Source: Dermacentor variabilis
Taxonomy: Eukaryota > Arthropoda > Arachnida > Ixodida > Ixodidae
Assembly (NCBI RefSeq): GCF_050947875.1
Contig: NC_134574.1
Span: forward strand, 153,426,434 to 153,490,433
Reading direction: 5' to 3'
Length of the DNA stretch: 64,000 nt
This document shows, in pieces, positions 23,120-32,830 of the stretch. Position 1 is the stretch's first letter; each line of letters begins with the position of its first letter. Under the pieces are notes generated by a model. That model made no database searches. It saw only the letters and a list, made by a program, of their open reading frames with translations, and had not been told where the DNA came from. The position numbers and the translations under genes were made by a program.

Positions 23120-23232
23120 CTGCATAAAGAAGAGAGAGAGAGATAAGGAAGGCAGGGATGTTAACCAGTCAAGAGTCTGGTTGGCTACCGTGCGCTGGGG
23201 GGAAGGGAGAAGAGGAAGATAGAGAAGGGAGA
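23120..23232 (-). mobile_element. LINE 3'-UTR module, minus strand
   Basis: AAGGAAGGCAGGGATGTTAACC is the complement of the TTAACCTCCCTGCCTTTCCTT core defined by the insertion at 45231-45599. GGCTACCGTGCGCTGG and a GA-rich tract follow. The coding part is absent. Confidence 0.65.
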
Positions 23233-23734
23233 GAGAGAGGATATAGAGGCGTGCACAGACAGTCATTGAATCATAGTCGCTCTTGCAAACCAGACGTTCT
23301 CAGAAAGCACAAAAGGGCCTTCACTACCTTCTGAGCCGATGATCGGTGGGGACTGTGCTCTAGTACTTGCTGTCTGTTCACTCAAGGGACGATCATCTAG
23401 TTTCCTCCATGTGTTGGACATAGATTATCTTCGTACTTCAAATTGAGGACAGAAAGCACAATATAAAAGACAAACTCGCAGCGTAAGTGCTGCACCAACA
23501 GAGGTCGGCGGTATGTTCGTCGCCATTCGCGCTTTGCTTCGTTTTTAGCGTCGCTTCTTGCGGTAGCCAGCGGCAACCCTAACCGCTCCGTCGTCGTCAT
23601 GGGGGTTGAAATAAACGGCTGCACTCGCTCGTGTTTTGAGCGGAAACGACGCCAAAACGAAGAAGGATCGCCACTTGGGCGAGTTGGTACTGGTTGAACA
23701 TCTCTGTGTATCTTTGTGTGAACATAGGTTTGTG

Positions 23735-23835
23735 TATGCCTTCCAATAAAGTTATTTGTGAGTTCGGCGCTGTCCGGAGTGTTCCTGCCTTCTGTCTTCG
23801 TCATTTTGTGCTGTCCCTTCGAGATGTTCAGCCAA
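23735..23835 (+). mobile_element. Terminal module resembling that of the Penelope-like element
   Basis: AATAAAGTTATTTGTGAGTT, CGGCGCTGTCC and the TGTGCTGTCC end follow the pattern of the modules at 50714-50830 and 51296-51420. Similarity is partial and no endonuclease remnant was found beside it. Confidence 0.35.
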
Positions 23836-23932
23836 AACGAAGCACCAGGGCGTGAGGAAAAGCCGAGGATGGCGCATCGCACGTTTTAGCGACCAGGCGT
23901 GCACCTCACTGGTCCTGCGTATAGGCAGACGA

Positions 23933-24333
23933 TCCTGACAAAAGTTTCTTTAGGACAGCCTGTAAAAAGTCCACTGACATTTGTCTGCAGCGGGAAGTGA
24001 CTGTCTCTCTAAACGAATTACGTAAACTTCCGTGTACAAGTTCTAGAAACGGTTTGTAAGCTAGTCTATACGGACAGACTTATCGCCTCACACTGCTCCA
24101 CGAGCATTGTCTACAGAATGTTCATTGACGGTCTGATGACTTATCGTCTTAAAAATTTTAAAGATTAGAGTATATTGAGTGTTTGCTCGCAAATGTCAAT
24201 TGGGTTTCTATATAGTGTGTATAGCATCATCTCGCACTCTTCAACGATTATTGTTTACAGAATGCATACTGGCAAATTCTACGAAATGGTTTGTAGATGG
24301 TCTGTAGACTGGCAAAGTCTGTTTTTGTAAGGG
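23933..24333. mobile_element. Candidate MITE with GTCTACAGA-type subrepeats
   Basis: The left end CCTGACAAAAG...AGCCTGTAAAAAGTC and the right end GTCTGTTTTTGTAAGG form an imperfect inverted repeat. TGTCTACAGAATG, GTTTACAGAATGC, TTTGTAGATGGTCTGTAGAC and related strings recur inside. No ORF. Confidence 0.45.
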
Positions 24334-25225
24334 TTAATTATATATGATCGAAACTCCACCATTCGGTCGACAGCAAAGTGTGCCTCCTTATACGCGGCAA
24401 GGGAGACGACGTGCGTTCGGTCGCGGCGATGAAAGCGAATAGTTGCAGTGTTCTAGAATGTAAGGGTAGTGGGGTCGGCGGCTCGGGCGCGTTGAAGCCG
24501 CCGCCGATGTTTCAACTTGGAAACGGGGGCTGTATACGTTGACATCGACGGCGTACATTCTAGTACACTGTGGAATAGATTTGAATGCGTCTTTCGCCGC
24601 TCTCGCATCCTCCTCCCACGCGCTTATCGAGTCGTCCGCCCATGTGCTCCTCACGAATCGCGTGGTGTTATTTCAGGAGAAAAAAAAAAAAAAAATGGCC
24701 GGCAGTTCTGAGCTTGCGGCGTTTTAGCTGTGGACGAGCGTTCGGCGGCAGCGCGCTCGCTCGCTCGCTCTGCGACGACGGCGGCGGTTCGCCCAGCTGG
24801 TGAGCTTCCTGCCCGCTGTAGAGTCGCGCCGCGTTATTTTTGTCATCCTCTCTCTCTCTCTCTCTCTCTCTCTTAATCCTTTTGCGAAAGATGTTGGCGT
24901 GCGCTTATACAGCGAGCTAGCGGTCAGCGCACTCTTCGATCGGCGGAAATCATAATTCCTCTGGCCTCCTTTCTCCTCTTTCTTCGCCTCGATTCCGTGC
25001 GCCCCCTTTGACTGCAGACATATATCGGGCGGGTCATGGCCTCTCGACGTCTTGTCGACTCCGTGTACACGGGCTTTGGGTGCGTTCTGTGGAACGTGGA
25101 CGGGAAGGCTTCTTGTTAGTGCTTCCGCTGCGGCCGGCTTTTTTTTTTTTTATGTCAGGGGCTCCTTCTTTAGCTAACTCCGCACTTTCTTGAGGAACGA
25201 CTTGAGGACCGTGGCATTGTAGTAC
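24334..25225. other. Unassigned spacer
   Basis: No gene recognised. (CT)n at about 24850-24873. Confidence 0.5.
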
Positions 25226-25345
25226 GGTCTCTCCTCTCCATCTTTCACCCCCCCATCCCGCTCCCATGTGTAGGGTAGCAAACTGGTTAAGCTAAATTGG
25301 TGAACCTCCCTGCCTTTCCTTCTCCACTTTTTCCTTCCTTCCTGT
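25226..25345 (+). mobile_element. LINE 3'-UTR module, plus strand
   Basis: GTGTAGGGTAGCAAACTGG, then AACCTCCCTGCCTTTCCTTC and a CT/TTCC-rich end. It has the same order as 45535-45599 but no recognisable ORF2 upstream, so it is strongly 5'-truncated. Confidence 0.7.
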
Positions 25346-26277
25346 CGGGGAGTATGCACGTGCCGCTCAAGCAAGGCGAATGGAATCACAGACAGACAGT
25401 TCACAGGGAGCCTGAACAAGGAGCAGGCGATGTGACCTGTATAGACCGCAGAAGCCGCACTTGCTGTCCTGGTTGGGTAACGTTTGCATCTCTTCGAGAA
25501 ATAACCATATTAGCAGTTTCTCAGTGTGCCTACAGACAGTGCACTTTGATGGCTTGGCTAAAAAAAAAAGTTAGCTTCCGGATATTGAGCTCGTTTATAG
25601 GACCCTGGCATTTTGTTTTCTCCCCCCTCCCCTTATTTTTTTTTAAGTAAATGGCCTTATTTCGATTTCCCGTTGGCCTAACGGCGCCGCGTGTCCAACG
25701 ATGCACACGATCGCGGCAACAGCTCTGCGGACGCGTCCGAGCAGCGCGGTCATTTGCGGATTCAATTTACGACGCTGCCTGGCTTTGCTCGGCATAGGCC
25801 GCAGAACCACCTTTTCTTTTTCAATAAAGTTCATTCGTTAATTCTTTCACTTAGTAATCACTCGTTCACTTCTTTTCTGGAGGGGCGAGTGTGGAAGGGG
25901 GCCGCTTGCAGGAATCGATACGTCGTGGCAAAAAGCGCGCTGTCAGGGCCAAAGACACCGCGTGAGCGCAAATAGACGATGAGCCTCGCGCCTCACGTAC
26001 GCGCGAGCACACGATGTTCATGCGTCCAGCCACGCCGGTCGTCGCTCTTGGCCGTCGTCGACCGGCCGTGGTGTCGAGTGCACCGGTATACTGTATGCGA
26101 TCGATTGCTTCGAAATTTTGTGGCTGACGATGATCGTCCGATACGCGAGCGGCTCCACATGCCGAACAAACATCGCGTCCTCGACCTTTTCTTTCTTTTT
26201 TTCTTTTTATTCGGTTGGCTGTCCCGTCTTGCTTGCTGTCTACACTCGACTGCACGTATACGGTCGAGCAGCTCGAC
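25346..26277. other. Unassigned spacer
   Basis: No gene recognised; only short homopolymers. Confidence 0.5.
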
Positions 26278-26430
26278 AGCGAGCGCCTCTCTACAACGAA
26301 ATGATCTGTATTACGAAGGAATAATTGTCTCCCGGTTCTGTTGCGAGATGTGCTGTGCGCGACCTGTGCGATGAAGTCACCCGTCTACATTACGAATGAT
26401 TTCGGTGGCCCCAAACACTATGTTAGAGAG
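26278..26430 (+). repeat. Local repeat, uninterrupted copy
   Basis: TCTACAACGAAATGATCTGT, AATAATTGTCTCCCGGTTCTG and TTACGAATGATTTCGGTGGC align in order with 32675-32830. That second copy is the one the LINE entered. The ACAACGAAATGA/TATAACGAATGA units recall the TTATAACGAA repeat at 17 kb. Confidence 0.75.
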
Positions 26431-27040
26431 GACCTAGACTCTGTACCGCGCGCGCTGTGCTTTGAGAGCTCGCGGTGAAATGGATAGCTCGTGTTCGCGG
26501 CCGGTCTCGGGGCCGCGGTCATCCGCGATGCAATTTCCGAAGGGACCGTGACAGAAAAAGTGGTCAGGCGTCGACATCGACCGGCTCTTTCTTTTCTCTC
26601 TCTCTCTCTCTCTCTCTATTTATTCTTGCCATCCTGTGCCGCAGTGAGCGCGCTCGGTGCGGCGGCGACAAGCACCGTGTCGACCCGTTAACGTCGTACA
26701 TAAAACCGATAATCGTGTCCCGCCGCTCGCACTGCTTTTCTTTCTCTCTCTCTAAAAGCGTGCAGCCGCGCGGAAGCGTGACTCGGCGTATATATAAGCC
26801 GCGGTTCTTTTTTGAAAGCACGAGATACGCGCGTGGCGGCGCGTCTGTTGTGGCGTCGTTGCACTTCACGACAGAGAGAACGAGAGAGAAAGGGAGAGAG
26901 AGAGAGTTATAACGCGGTTGTTTGGTCCGATGCTCTTGCTTTGAGGTTGACGTTGGCTACCGGGTCTTGTCGCCATTGCCAACCGTATCACGTTACGGAC
27001 GTCTGAGCCTATGCTCTCGAGCGGCTCTACAAGAAGCGCC
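26431..27040. other. Spacer upstream of the LINE; (CT)n/(GA)n tracts
   Basis: No gene recognised. (CT)n at about 26598-26618 and GA-rich sequence at 26875-26905. The last bases (GAAGCGCC) probably belong to the invaded repeat. Confidence 0.45.
26788..26797 (+). promoter_or_regulatory. TATA-like motif
   Basis: GTATATATAA followed by a GC-rich stretch fits a TATA box by sequence only. It lies about 260 bp outside the LINE start, so it is not the LINE promoter if the boundary is right. Confidence 0.25.
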
Positions 27041-27051
27041 CCTACAACGAA
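27041..27051 (+). repeat. Target-site duplication of full-length LINE, left
   Basis: CCTACAACGAA, identical to 32675-32685. The first one or two bases could be shared with the (ACC)n tail, so 9-11 bp. Confidence 0.88.
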
Positions 27052-27375
27052 GACCGCCAGGTGGCCGGCGGAGCGAGCGGACGCACCTCACCTCGGCTCC
27101 GTGGATTTTCACTCGGGACGGCGGATTTTCGACGTGAAATGGACTGATACCACCCATAATCGGTCAGTGAAGGTGTTCGGCACCCGTTCTCACCATTTTT
27201 CGTGCAATTCCGATCGTTTTTGCCCGAAAAGGACTCTACCGCTCCGAGCCAGGCGCGGAACGCTAGGCCTCGCGTTGTACCTAGCACAAGGGCCCCCGCC
27301 GCCGCGGCCGCCGGTTAGGCCTACGGCCACCGGTGCGTCTAGACTCGCATCGCCTGCGTATTGGCCTAGGCAACG
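27052..27375 (+). promoter_or_regulatory. LINE 5' leader, presumed internal promoter
   Basis: GC-rich leader between the duplication and the ORF1 start, with no TATA box. LINEs of this type normally use an internal promoter in the leader; the role here is inferred from position only. Confidence 0.45.
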
Positions 27376-29070
27376 ATGATTTACAGCGTAGAAGGCGACG
27401 AAATCAGCCCCGAAGACTTCGCTAACGACCCGCGCTGGTCGAGAGCAATCCAAGCCCGCAATGTGGTCTTCCCCACCCTAGCCACTTCGAATCCGGCTCT
27501 GAAGGCTTCCCAAGCTCACCCACCCGCCGATCCGGCCACGTCGGCGTCGCCCAATCAAGGCAAAACTATTTCTACAAAACTTAAACGTCATGCTCCCCTA
27601 CCAAAACTCCCGGCTACGGATCTGAAAGTAATTTTCCGACCTGGTGGCGGATTGGATCTTCGACAATGTAACGGCGGCGCGCTGCTGCCCATTGTGTGCG
27701 CGGCTGTGAAGCTCAACTACCATGACGCCCGGCAGCACGACCGACTCAGAGTTAACCCGCACAATAACTCATTCACAATCAGCACCCCTGCCGAGGTGCG
27801 TGCCAAAAACTACGTGCAGCTGCAGACGCTCCAACTCAACGACAAGCAATTCCCGGTAAAGGCTTACATCGCCGCGCCCGACGATGCCGTACGTGGAATT
27901 CTCTACAACGCAATCTACAACCAAACCCAAGAAGACATATTCAACGACCTCGTCGAACTAAACCCTAGCCGATCCTACACAATAGCAGACGCGCGCCCTT
28001 TGGGCCGCACTAAATCAATCCTGATCACCTTCGTCAAAGCGAAGGAGGTTCCCAAACAGCTCAACTTCTACGGAGCCGTCTATAACTGCCACCCCTTCAA
28101 AGCCAAGGTAGAGGCCTGTTTTAACTGCTGGAGACCGGGCCACCGACCGGACGTCTGCCCGCAAGCTGTCAGCAACCGATGTCACAGATGCGGCGACACC
28201 CATCCGGCAACTTCAACTCCCACATGCGACTCCAAATGTATCCTGTGCGGTGGCTCCCACTTCACGGGGTCCAAAAAATGCAAAGTCCGGTTCGACCGGG
28301 CTGGCAAACCGAAATCCAACACCAATGCTACAACCACCACAGACAATCCTGCCGGGTCTTCATCCACCGAGAGCACGGCTCACCAGTCCCGGTCATCACG
28401 CAACCGGCTTCGGAGCAACTCCAGAACCGGTTCCAGGTCCGTCTCACGGAAAAGCCAGCACAGGAGCCGGTCCGGCTCCTTCCCGCCACTACCGAGATCA
28501 AAAGCCCAGCCCATGGATAAACAGGTGAGCTGGAAGCCGGGACCTCCCTCGCTCGCTAAAGAGAATGAAGAGCTCAGAGCACAACTCAGACAGCAGAGTC
28601 TAGAAATTGCAGAGCTACGTCAACAATTACAACTACTTCTCAGGAGAGAACAGCCTACAAAGAATTCTGTCCCCCCCAACCCAGTACAAAATATCACACC
28701 TAAGCAACTCACTCCTTCCCCTGCCCCCACCTCCTCCTCACGCGCTGCGTCACCTACTCGCAACCCCCCAGTTAAGCGCAAGGCGCAAGCTGAATATGAC
28801 CCGCCCAACTCAGTAGACACAGCTGCGCTCACTCAGCTAACCTCGATAATTCAAAGTCTCGAACAAAACATGAACGCCCTGCGCAATGATACTGCAGAAT
28901 GGATGACAAACATTGCAGGCCGGATGACTGCCCTCGAGCGACGTCAAGGCGCACATGCGGCCTCTATGGCTCAAATCCAGCCCCACATGCAAGGAACATT
29001 CATCACCCAGCCACACGGCCCAAATCTCATAGACTCGTCAGCTGCCCCCCAACATGGCTGCACAACGTAG
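27376..29070 (+). CDS. LINE ORF1: CCHC nucleic-acid-binding protein
   Basis: 564-aa ORF1 protein, which in this group packages the element RNA into ribonucleoprotein and acts as a nucleic-acid chaperone. A conserved-looking N-terminal fold (about residues 85-245, starting LKVIFRPGGG) precedes three zinc knuckles: C248-C251-H256-C261, C269-C272-H276-C284 and C288-C291-H295-C302. A Ser/Arg-rich segment follows (about 325-372). A coiled coil comes next (about 392-428, ENEELRAQLRQQSLEIAELR) and a second heptad-like stretch near the C-terminus (about 495-540). These could trimerise or oligomerise the protein. The ATG at 27376 is the first of the frame, just after the leader. The stop TAG at 29068-29070 lies inside the start of ORF2. 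No disruptions. Confidence 0.93.
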   Translation: MIYSVEGDEISPEDFANDPRWSRAIQARNVVFPTLATSNPALKASQAHPPADPATSASPNQGKTISTKLKRHAPLPKLPATDLKVIFRPGGGLDLRQCNGGALLPIVCAAVKLNYHDARQHDRLRVNPHNNSFTISTPAEVRAKNYVQLQTLQLNDKQFPVKAYIAAPDDAVRGILYNAIYNQTQEDIFNDLVELNPSRSYTIADARPLGRTKSILITFVKAKEVPKQLNFYGAVYNCHPFKAKVEACFNCWRPGHRPDVCPQAVSNRCHRCGDTHPATSTPTCDSKCILCGGSHFTGSKKCKVRFDRAGKPKSNTNATTTTDNPAGSSSTESTAHQSRSSRNRLRSNSRTGSRSVSRKSQHRSRSGSFPPLPRSKAQPMDKQVSWKPGPPSLAKENEELRAQLRQQSLEIAELRQQLQLLLRREQPTKNSVPPNPVQNITPKQLTPSPAPTSSSRAASPTRNPPVKRKAQAEYDPPNSVDTAALTQLTSIIQSLEQNMNALRNDTAEWMTNIAGRMTALERRQGAHAASMAQIQPHMQGTFITQPHGPNLIDSSAAPQHGCTT

Positions 29071-32000
29071 CGGCATACGAGTGTGGCAGTGGAATTGCAG
29101 GAGCTTCCGAGCGAAGCGCAACAACCTGCAACTTCACCTCCAAAACCTCTCAGCAGACGAGATACCTACCGTCATAGCATTGCAAGAAACTCTCTGTAAT
29201 GTCAAGCTTCGAAACTACACAGTTCATGAGTCAACCAGCGGGCTGCCACGAACACGAGTAGCGACACTGGTTCACCGTAACTTTACCGCAATTGAGCACG
29301 ATTTAGAGCTTGATGACATAGACGGCCTCCTAGTAGAACTCTTACCCCGCACACGCAAGGGCAGCAGCCTCTTCATACTGAACATATATAGCCCGCCAAA
29401 AGGCCCTCCGGCACCTCTCATTGCAGCAATGCGCAAGGCACTCACGATCAGTGCGGACCACCCCATTCTGATAATAGGAGACTTTAACGCCAACCACACC
29501 AGTTGGGGCTACCGTAAAAACTGTCGTAAAGGCACCTCGCTTTGGACTTTCATCCAGAACGAAGGCTTATCCCTGCTCAACGACATAGACCAACCCACAA
29601 GGATCGGAACGAGTATTCAACACAACACCAGCCCCGACCTAACCCTCTCAAAACACCTCCCCAACAGTCATTGGACCAACACGCAGCACTCGTTCGGTAG
29701 TGATCACTTTATACTCAGCACCGATATCAACCTCACAACCTTGGCCCAGGTTAAAAAACGAAGCCTGGAGGTGGTGGACTGGGACAAGTTCCGTCAAATC
29801 CGAAGAGACGTCCCAGTCACCATCACAGATCTGGACACCTGGACACAAACCCTCACCAAGGACGTGGCTGGGGCCACATCCACAATCCCTAACACCCCAA
29901 ATGCAGAGACGGCAGACAGTCGCTTACTACATCTTTGGGAAGCGCATGCCAGCCTTCAAAAAAGGTGGCTCGCTCACAAACACAATCGACCACTTAAGAG
30001 GCGCATAGCCGCTCTCGTAAAGGAGATTGAAGCACATGCAAGCCAACTGGCACACCAACAATGGGGCCAGCTGTGCGATCGTATGAGCGGCAACCTCGGC
30101 CTCAGAGACACGTGGACATTTCTTCGTTGCTTGCTCGAACCAGGAGGCACAAAAGCAGAGCAAAGGAAGAATGTCAACCGCATTCTGCACAAGCTTCCTT
30201 TGCAGGATGACGTCTTGTTAGACGCTCTTAAAGCACATTACCTTACCACAACTCCACCTACCCCGCTCCCTACTTACACCGGCGGCCCCAATCCTACACT
30301 AGATGAGGACATTTCCAAATGGGAAGTTAAAGCTGCCATACAGAAACTACGCACCACTTCGGCCCCGGGGGCAGACAAAATCAACAACAAGATGCTCAGG
30401 AATCTGGACGAGCGCTCCATACAGGCTATAACAGACCTCTTCAACAGGTACTGGCAAGATGGAGCACTACCAGCCCAATGGACGCACGCCCGCATAACCT
30501 TTATTCCGAAACCTGGCAAACCCCTAGATCTAAAAAACCTACGCCCAATCTCCCTAACATCCTGTCTAGGCAAACTGTTCGAACATGTGGTCCTGGAACG
30601 CCTACAGAACCATATGGACGATCACGACCTACTCCCCCACACGATGATTGGCTTCCGCAGTCACTTGTCGACACAGGACGTTATGCTTCAGATTTCAGAA
30701 GAGGCCCTCCACCCCCGACATGCAAAACGCACGCGAGCAATACTAGCTTTGGACCTAACCAAAGCCTTTGACAACGTCAACCACTCCGCCATCCTAGAAG
30801 CGCTCTCGGCACTAGGAACCGGCCCGCGCACCTTCAAATACATTTCAGCTTTCCTAAGACACCGCACAGCAGAAATCAGCTTCGGATCTCTCTCCTCCCC
30901 AACCTTCGCACTCGGCAGCAGAGGCACCCCGCAAGGGTCAGTCCTCTCGCCGCTGCTCTTCAACATAACACTCATTCCCATGGCCAAGGCGTTAAAAGCA
31001 GTACCTAATCTCTCGCACTCCTTCTATGCCGACGACATTACCCTGTGGACAACCACAGGAAATGCCGGAGCCATAGAAGAAACATTGCAGTCCGGTGCCG
31101 ACCTGGTGGCAGCGCATGCTGCAACCGTCGGCCTGGCATGCTCCCCTACCAAATCCGAGTTACTCATTCTTCGACCACCTAGATGTAGGACGGACCTAGG
31201 CCCCCCACCTCCAATAAAACTCACGTTGGACGGCACCCCCATCCCAGAAGTGGAAAAGGTCCGAATCCTAGGCATCCTACTCCAGAGTAACGGCAAGAAC
31301 ACCGCCACGATAACCAAACTCACAAACACCGTCCATCAGACAATGCGGCTCATACGACGAATTGCCAACCGACACAGGGGCATGAGAGAACATGACCTCC
31401 GTCGCCTAGTTCAAGCATTCGTCGTCAGCCGCATAGTATACTCTCTCCCATATCTCTTCCTCACGAGAGCAGAAGAAGAGAAAATCAACGCCCTGATTCG
31501 CCAGGCATACAAGACCGCCCTCAACCTCCCTCGACACACTTCCAACGAACGACTTTTACTCATGGGCATACATAACACACTAGCCGAGCTTACCGAAGCT
31601 CACCGGACGGCACAACTTGAACGTCTCTCCTCCACCCCTACAGGCCGCAGCATTATTAAGAACCTAGGTCTTAACCCAACCAACTCTCTCCGACCTACAT
31701 ACCCCACCCCCGGGGCCACCCAAAAGCTTCTAACAGTGCATCCACTCTCAAAAAACATGCACCCAGTCCACCACCAAGCTCGACGCGCAGCAAGAGCCCA
31801 GGCACTACACAAACGTTACAACCAGCACACGGAGGCTGTCTACGTAGATGCCGCGGCATACACCACTCAGCCAGCCTTTGCCATTTGCGCAATCGGTAAC
31901 AATCTTACACCTCTAGCAGCTGTATCGGTCCTAACGCACACCTCACTAGAAGCCGAAGAAGCTGCAATTGCCCTTGCGATCTCCTCAACCACTGCCACAC

Positions 32001-32629
32001 TCGTATTCAGTGACTCAAAAACCGCAATCAGAAACTTTTCAAAAGGACGGACACATGCCGTCGCCCATAAAATTCTCAACTCCTCTCAGCCCCCCACTAG
32101 GCCCATTCAACTCATATGGGTCCCCGCGCACGCGGGCCATCCAGGCAACGAAGCCGCCCATGACACCGCTCGAGCGTACGTCAACCGAGCAGGGCAAGCC
32201 GCCGAGCCAGGAAGCGCCCGTGACCGAATGGTCACATATCACGAAATTTCACTCCACTACAGAGAGCAACGACTCCACTATCCTCCGCCTCACAAATCAC
32301 TCACTAAATTAGAGCAGGTGACGTGGCGCCAGCTACAATCTCACACTTTTCTCTCCCCCGCCCTTCTAGCGCTAATGCACCCAGGGTTGTTCTCTCCAGA
32401 GTGTACCTTATGTGGAGCCCCAAGAGCTGATTTCCATCACATACTGTACATATGCTCTGAGTTCCAGCCGCCATCAGAATGGCAACTCACTGACCTCGAG
32501 CGATGGGAGGTCGCGGTGTCCAGCTCCGACCCAGCTGTCCAAAAGCAGCTGGTGGGCTGGGCTTCGGAAGTCGCCGGACGTCACCGACTGCTGGCCACTT
32601 CACGAGACCAAGGGCCAACCCAGGAATAG
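29054..32629 (+). CDS. LINE ORF2: APE endonuclease, reverse transcriptase, RNase H
   Basis: 1191-aa polyprotein that carries out target-primed reverse transcription. The APE-type endonuclease (about 1-225) shows QWN (N14), LQET (E45), GDFNA (D143, N145) and SDH (S216-H218). The reverse transcriptase (about 420-760) shows FIPKPGKP, LRPISLTS, LDLTKAFD (D567), GTPQGSVLSPLLF and FYADD (Y658-D661). The RNase H domain (about 925-1045) keeps D932 in YVDAAA, E968/E969 in LEAEEAAI, D987 in FSDSK, H1026 in VPAHAG and D1037 in NEAAHD. A terminal C1117-C1120-H1129-C1134 cluster follows. The full catalytic set is present with no stop. The start ATG lies 17 nt before the ORF1 stop, in the +1 frame relative to ORF1, so translation is probably coupled to ORF1 termination; CAACATGG is also a fair initiation context. 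Confidence 0.95.
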   Translation: MAAQRSGIRVWQWNCRSFRAKRNNLQLHLQNLSADEIPTVIALQETLCNVKLRNYTVHESTSGLPRTRVATLVHRNFTAIEHDLELDDIDGLLVELLPRTRKGSSLFILNIYSPPKGPPAPLIAAMRKALTISADHPILIIGDFNANHTSWGYRKNCRKGTSLWTFIQNEGLSLLNDIDQPTRIGTSIQHNTSPDLTLSKHLPNSHWTNTQHSFGSDHFILSTDINLTTLAQVKKRSLEVVDWDKFRQIRRDVPVTITDLDTWTQTLTKDVAGATSTIPNTPNAETADSRLLHLWEAHASLQKRWLAHKHNRPLKRRIAALVKEIEAHASQLAHQQWGQLCDRMSGNLGLRDTWTFLRCLLEPGGTKAEQRKNVNRILHKLPLQDDVLLDALKAHYLTTTPPTPLPTYTGGPNPTLDEDISKWEVKAAIQKLRTTSAPGADKINNKMLRNLDERSIQAITDLFNRYWQDGALPAQWTHARITFIPKPGKPLDLKNLRPISLTSCLGKLFEHVVLERLQNHMDDHDLLPHTMIGFRSHLSTQDVMLQISEEALHPRHAKRTRAILALDLTKAFDNVNHSAILEALSALGTGPRTFKYISAFLRHRTAEISFGSLSSPTFALGSRGTPQGSVLSPLLFNITLIPMAKALKAVPNLSHSFYADDITLWTTTGNAGAIEETLQSGADLVAAHAATVGLACSPTKSELLILRPPRCRTDLGPPPPIKLTLDGTPIPEVEKVRILGILLQSNGKNTATITKLTNTVHQTMRLIRRIANRHRGMREHDLRRLVQAFVVSRIVYSLPYLFLTRAEEEKINALIRQAYKTALNLPRHTSNERLLLMGIHNTLAELTEAHRTAQLERLSSTPTGRSIIKNLGLNPTNSLRPTYPTPGATQKLLTVHPLSKNMHPVHHQARRAARAQALHKRYNQHTEAVYVDAAAYTTQPAFAICAIGNNLTPLAAVSVLTHTSLEAEEAAIALAISSTTATLVFSDSKTAIRNFSKGRTHAVAHKILNSSQPPTRPIQLIWVPAHAGHPGNEAAHDTARAYVNRAGQAAEPGSARDRMVTYHEISLHYREQRLHYPPPHKSLTKLEQVTWRQLQSHTFLSPALLALMHPGLFSPECTLCGAPRADFHHILYICSEFQPPSEWQLTDLERWEVAVSSSDPAVQKQLVGWASEVAGRHRLLATSRDQGPTQE

Positions 32630-32674
32630 CTTAAGATACGGCTCAATATTTATTAAAGTTTATCACCACCACCA
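32630..32674 (+). terminator. LINE 3' UTR with ATTAAA signal and (CAC)n tail
   Basis: ATTAAA at 32652-32657 in TATTAAAGTTTATC, then CACCACCACCAC. The AATAAAGTTT-plus-short-repeat layout is shared with other LINE ends here (4306-4435, 55740-55860). Confidence 0.7.
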
Positions 32675-32830
32675 CCTACAACGAAATGACCTGTGTGACG
32701 AAGCAATAATTATGACCCGGTTCTGTAGCGAACTGTGCGGTTTGCGACCTTTACAACGAAATGACCTCTATAACGAATGATTTAGGAAGCCCCGTGCACT
32801 GTGTTATAAAGGCGTCCGACTGTATAGGAG
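32675..32830 (+). repeat. Local repeat, right part of the copy split by the LINE
   Basis: Begins with the duplicated CCTACAACGAA, then AATAATTATGACCCGGTTCTG and CTATAACGAATGATTTAGGA, aligning with 26291-26430. TACAACGAAATGACCT occurs twice (32677 and about 32754), a short internal repeat. Confidence 0.75.

Larger units (their letters stand above)
27052..32674 (+). mobile_element. Full-length RNase-H LINE (I-type), both ORFs intact
   Basis: This is a 5.6-kb non-LTR retrotransposon: 324-nt 5' leader, ORF1 (27376-29070), ORF2 (29054-32629), a 45-nt 3' UTR and a (CAC)n-like tail. APE endonuclease, reverse transcriptase and RNase H in one ORF2, with a knuckle-bearing ORF1, place it in the I superfamily (I, R1/LOA-like or related clade); the exact clade needs a tree. 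Ends are set by the 11-bp duplication. No stop or frameshift was seen, and all catalytic motifs are present, so it may be competent. Its endonuclease would nick the target and prime reverse transcription of the element's RNA. An unusual point is the very short 3' UTR. Confidence 0.93.

Noticed and set aside
28179..28528. Alternative-frame open frames inside LINE ORF1
   Set aside because: Shadow frames of ORF1; the zinc knuckles and coiled coil are in the 27376 frame only.
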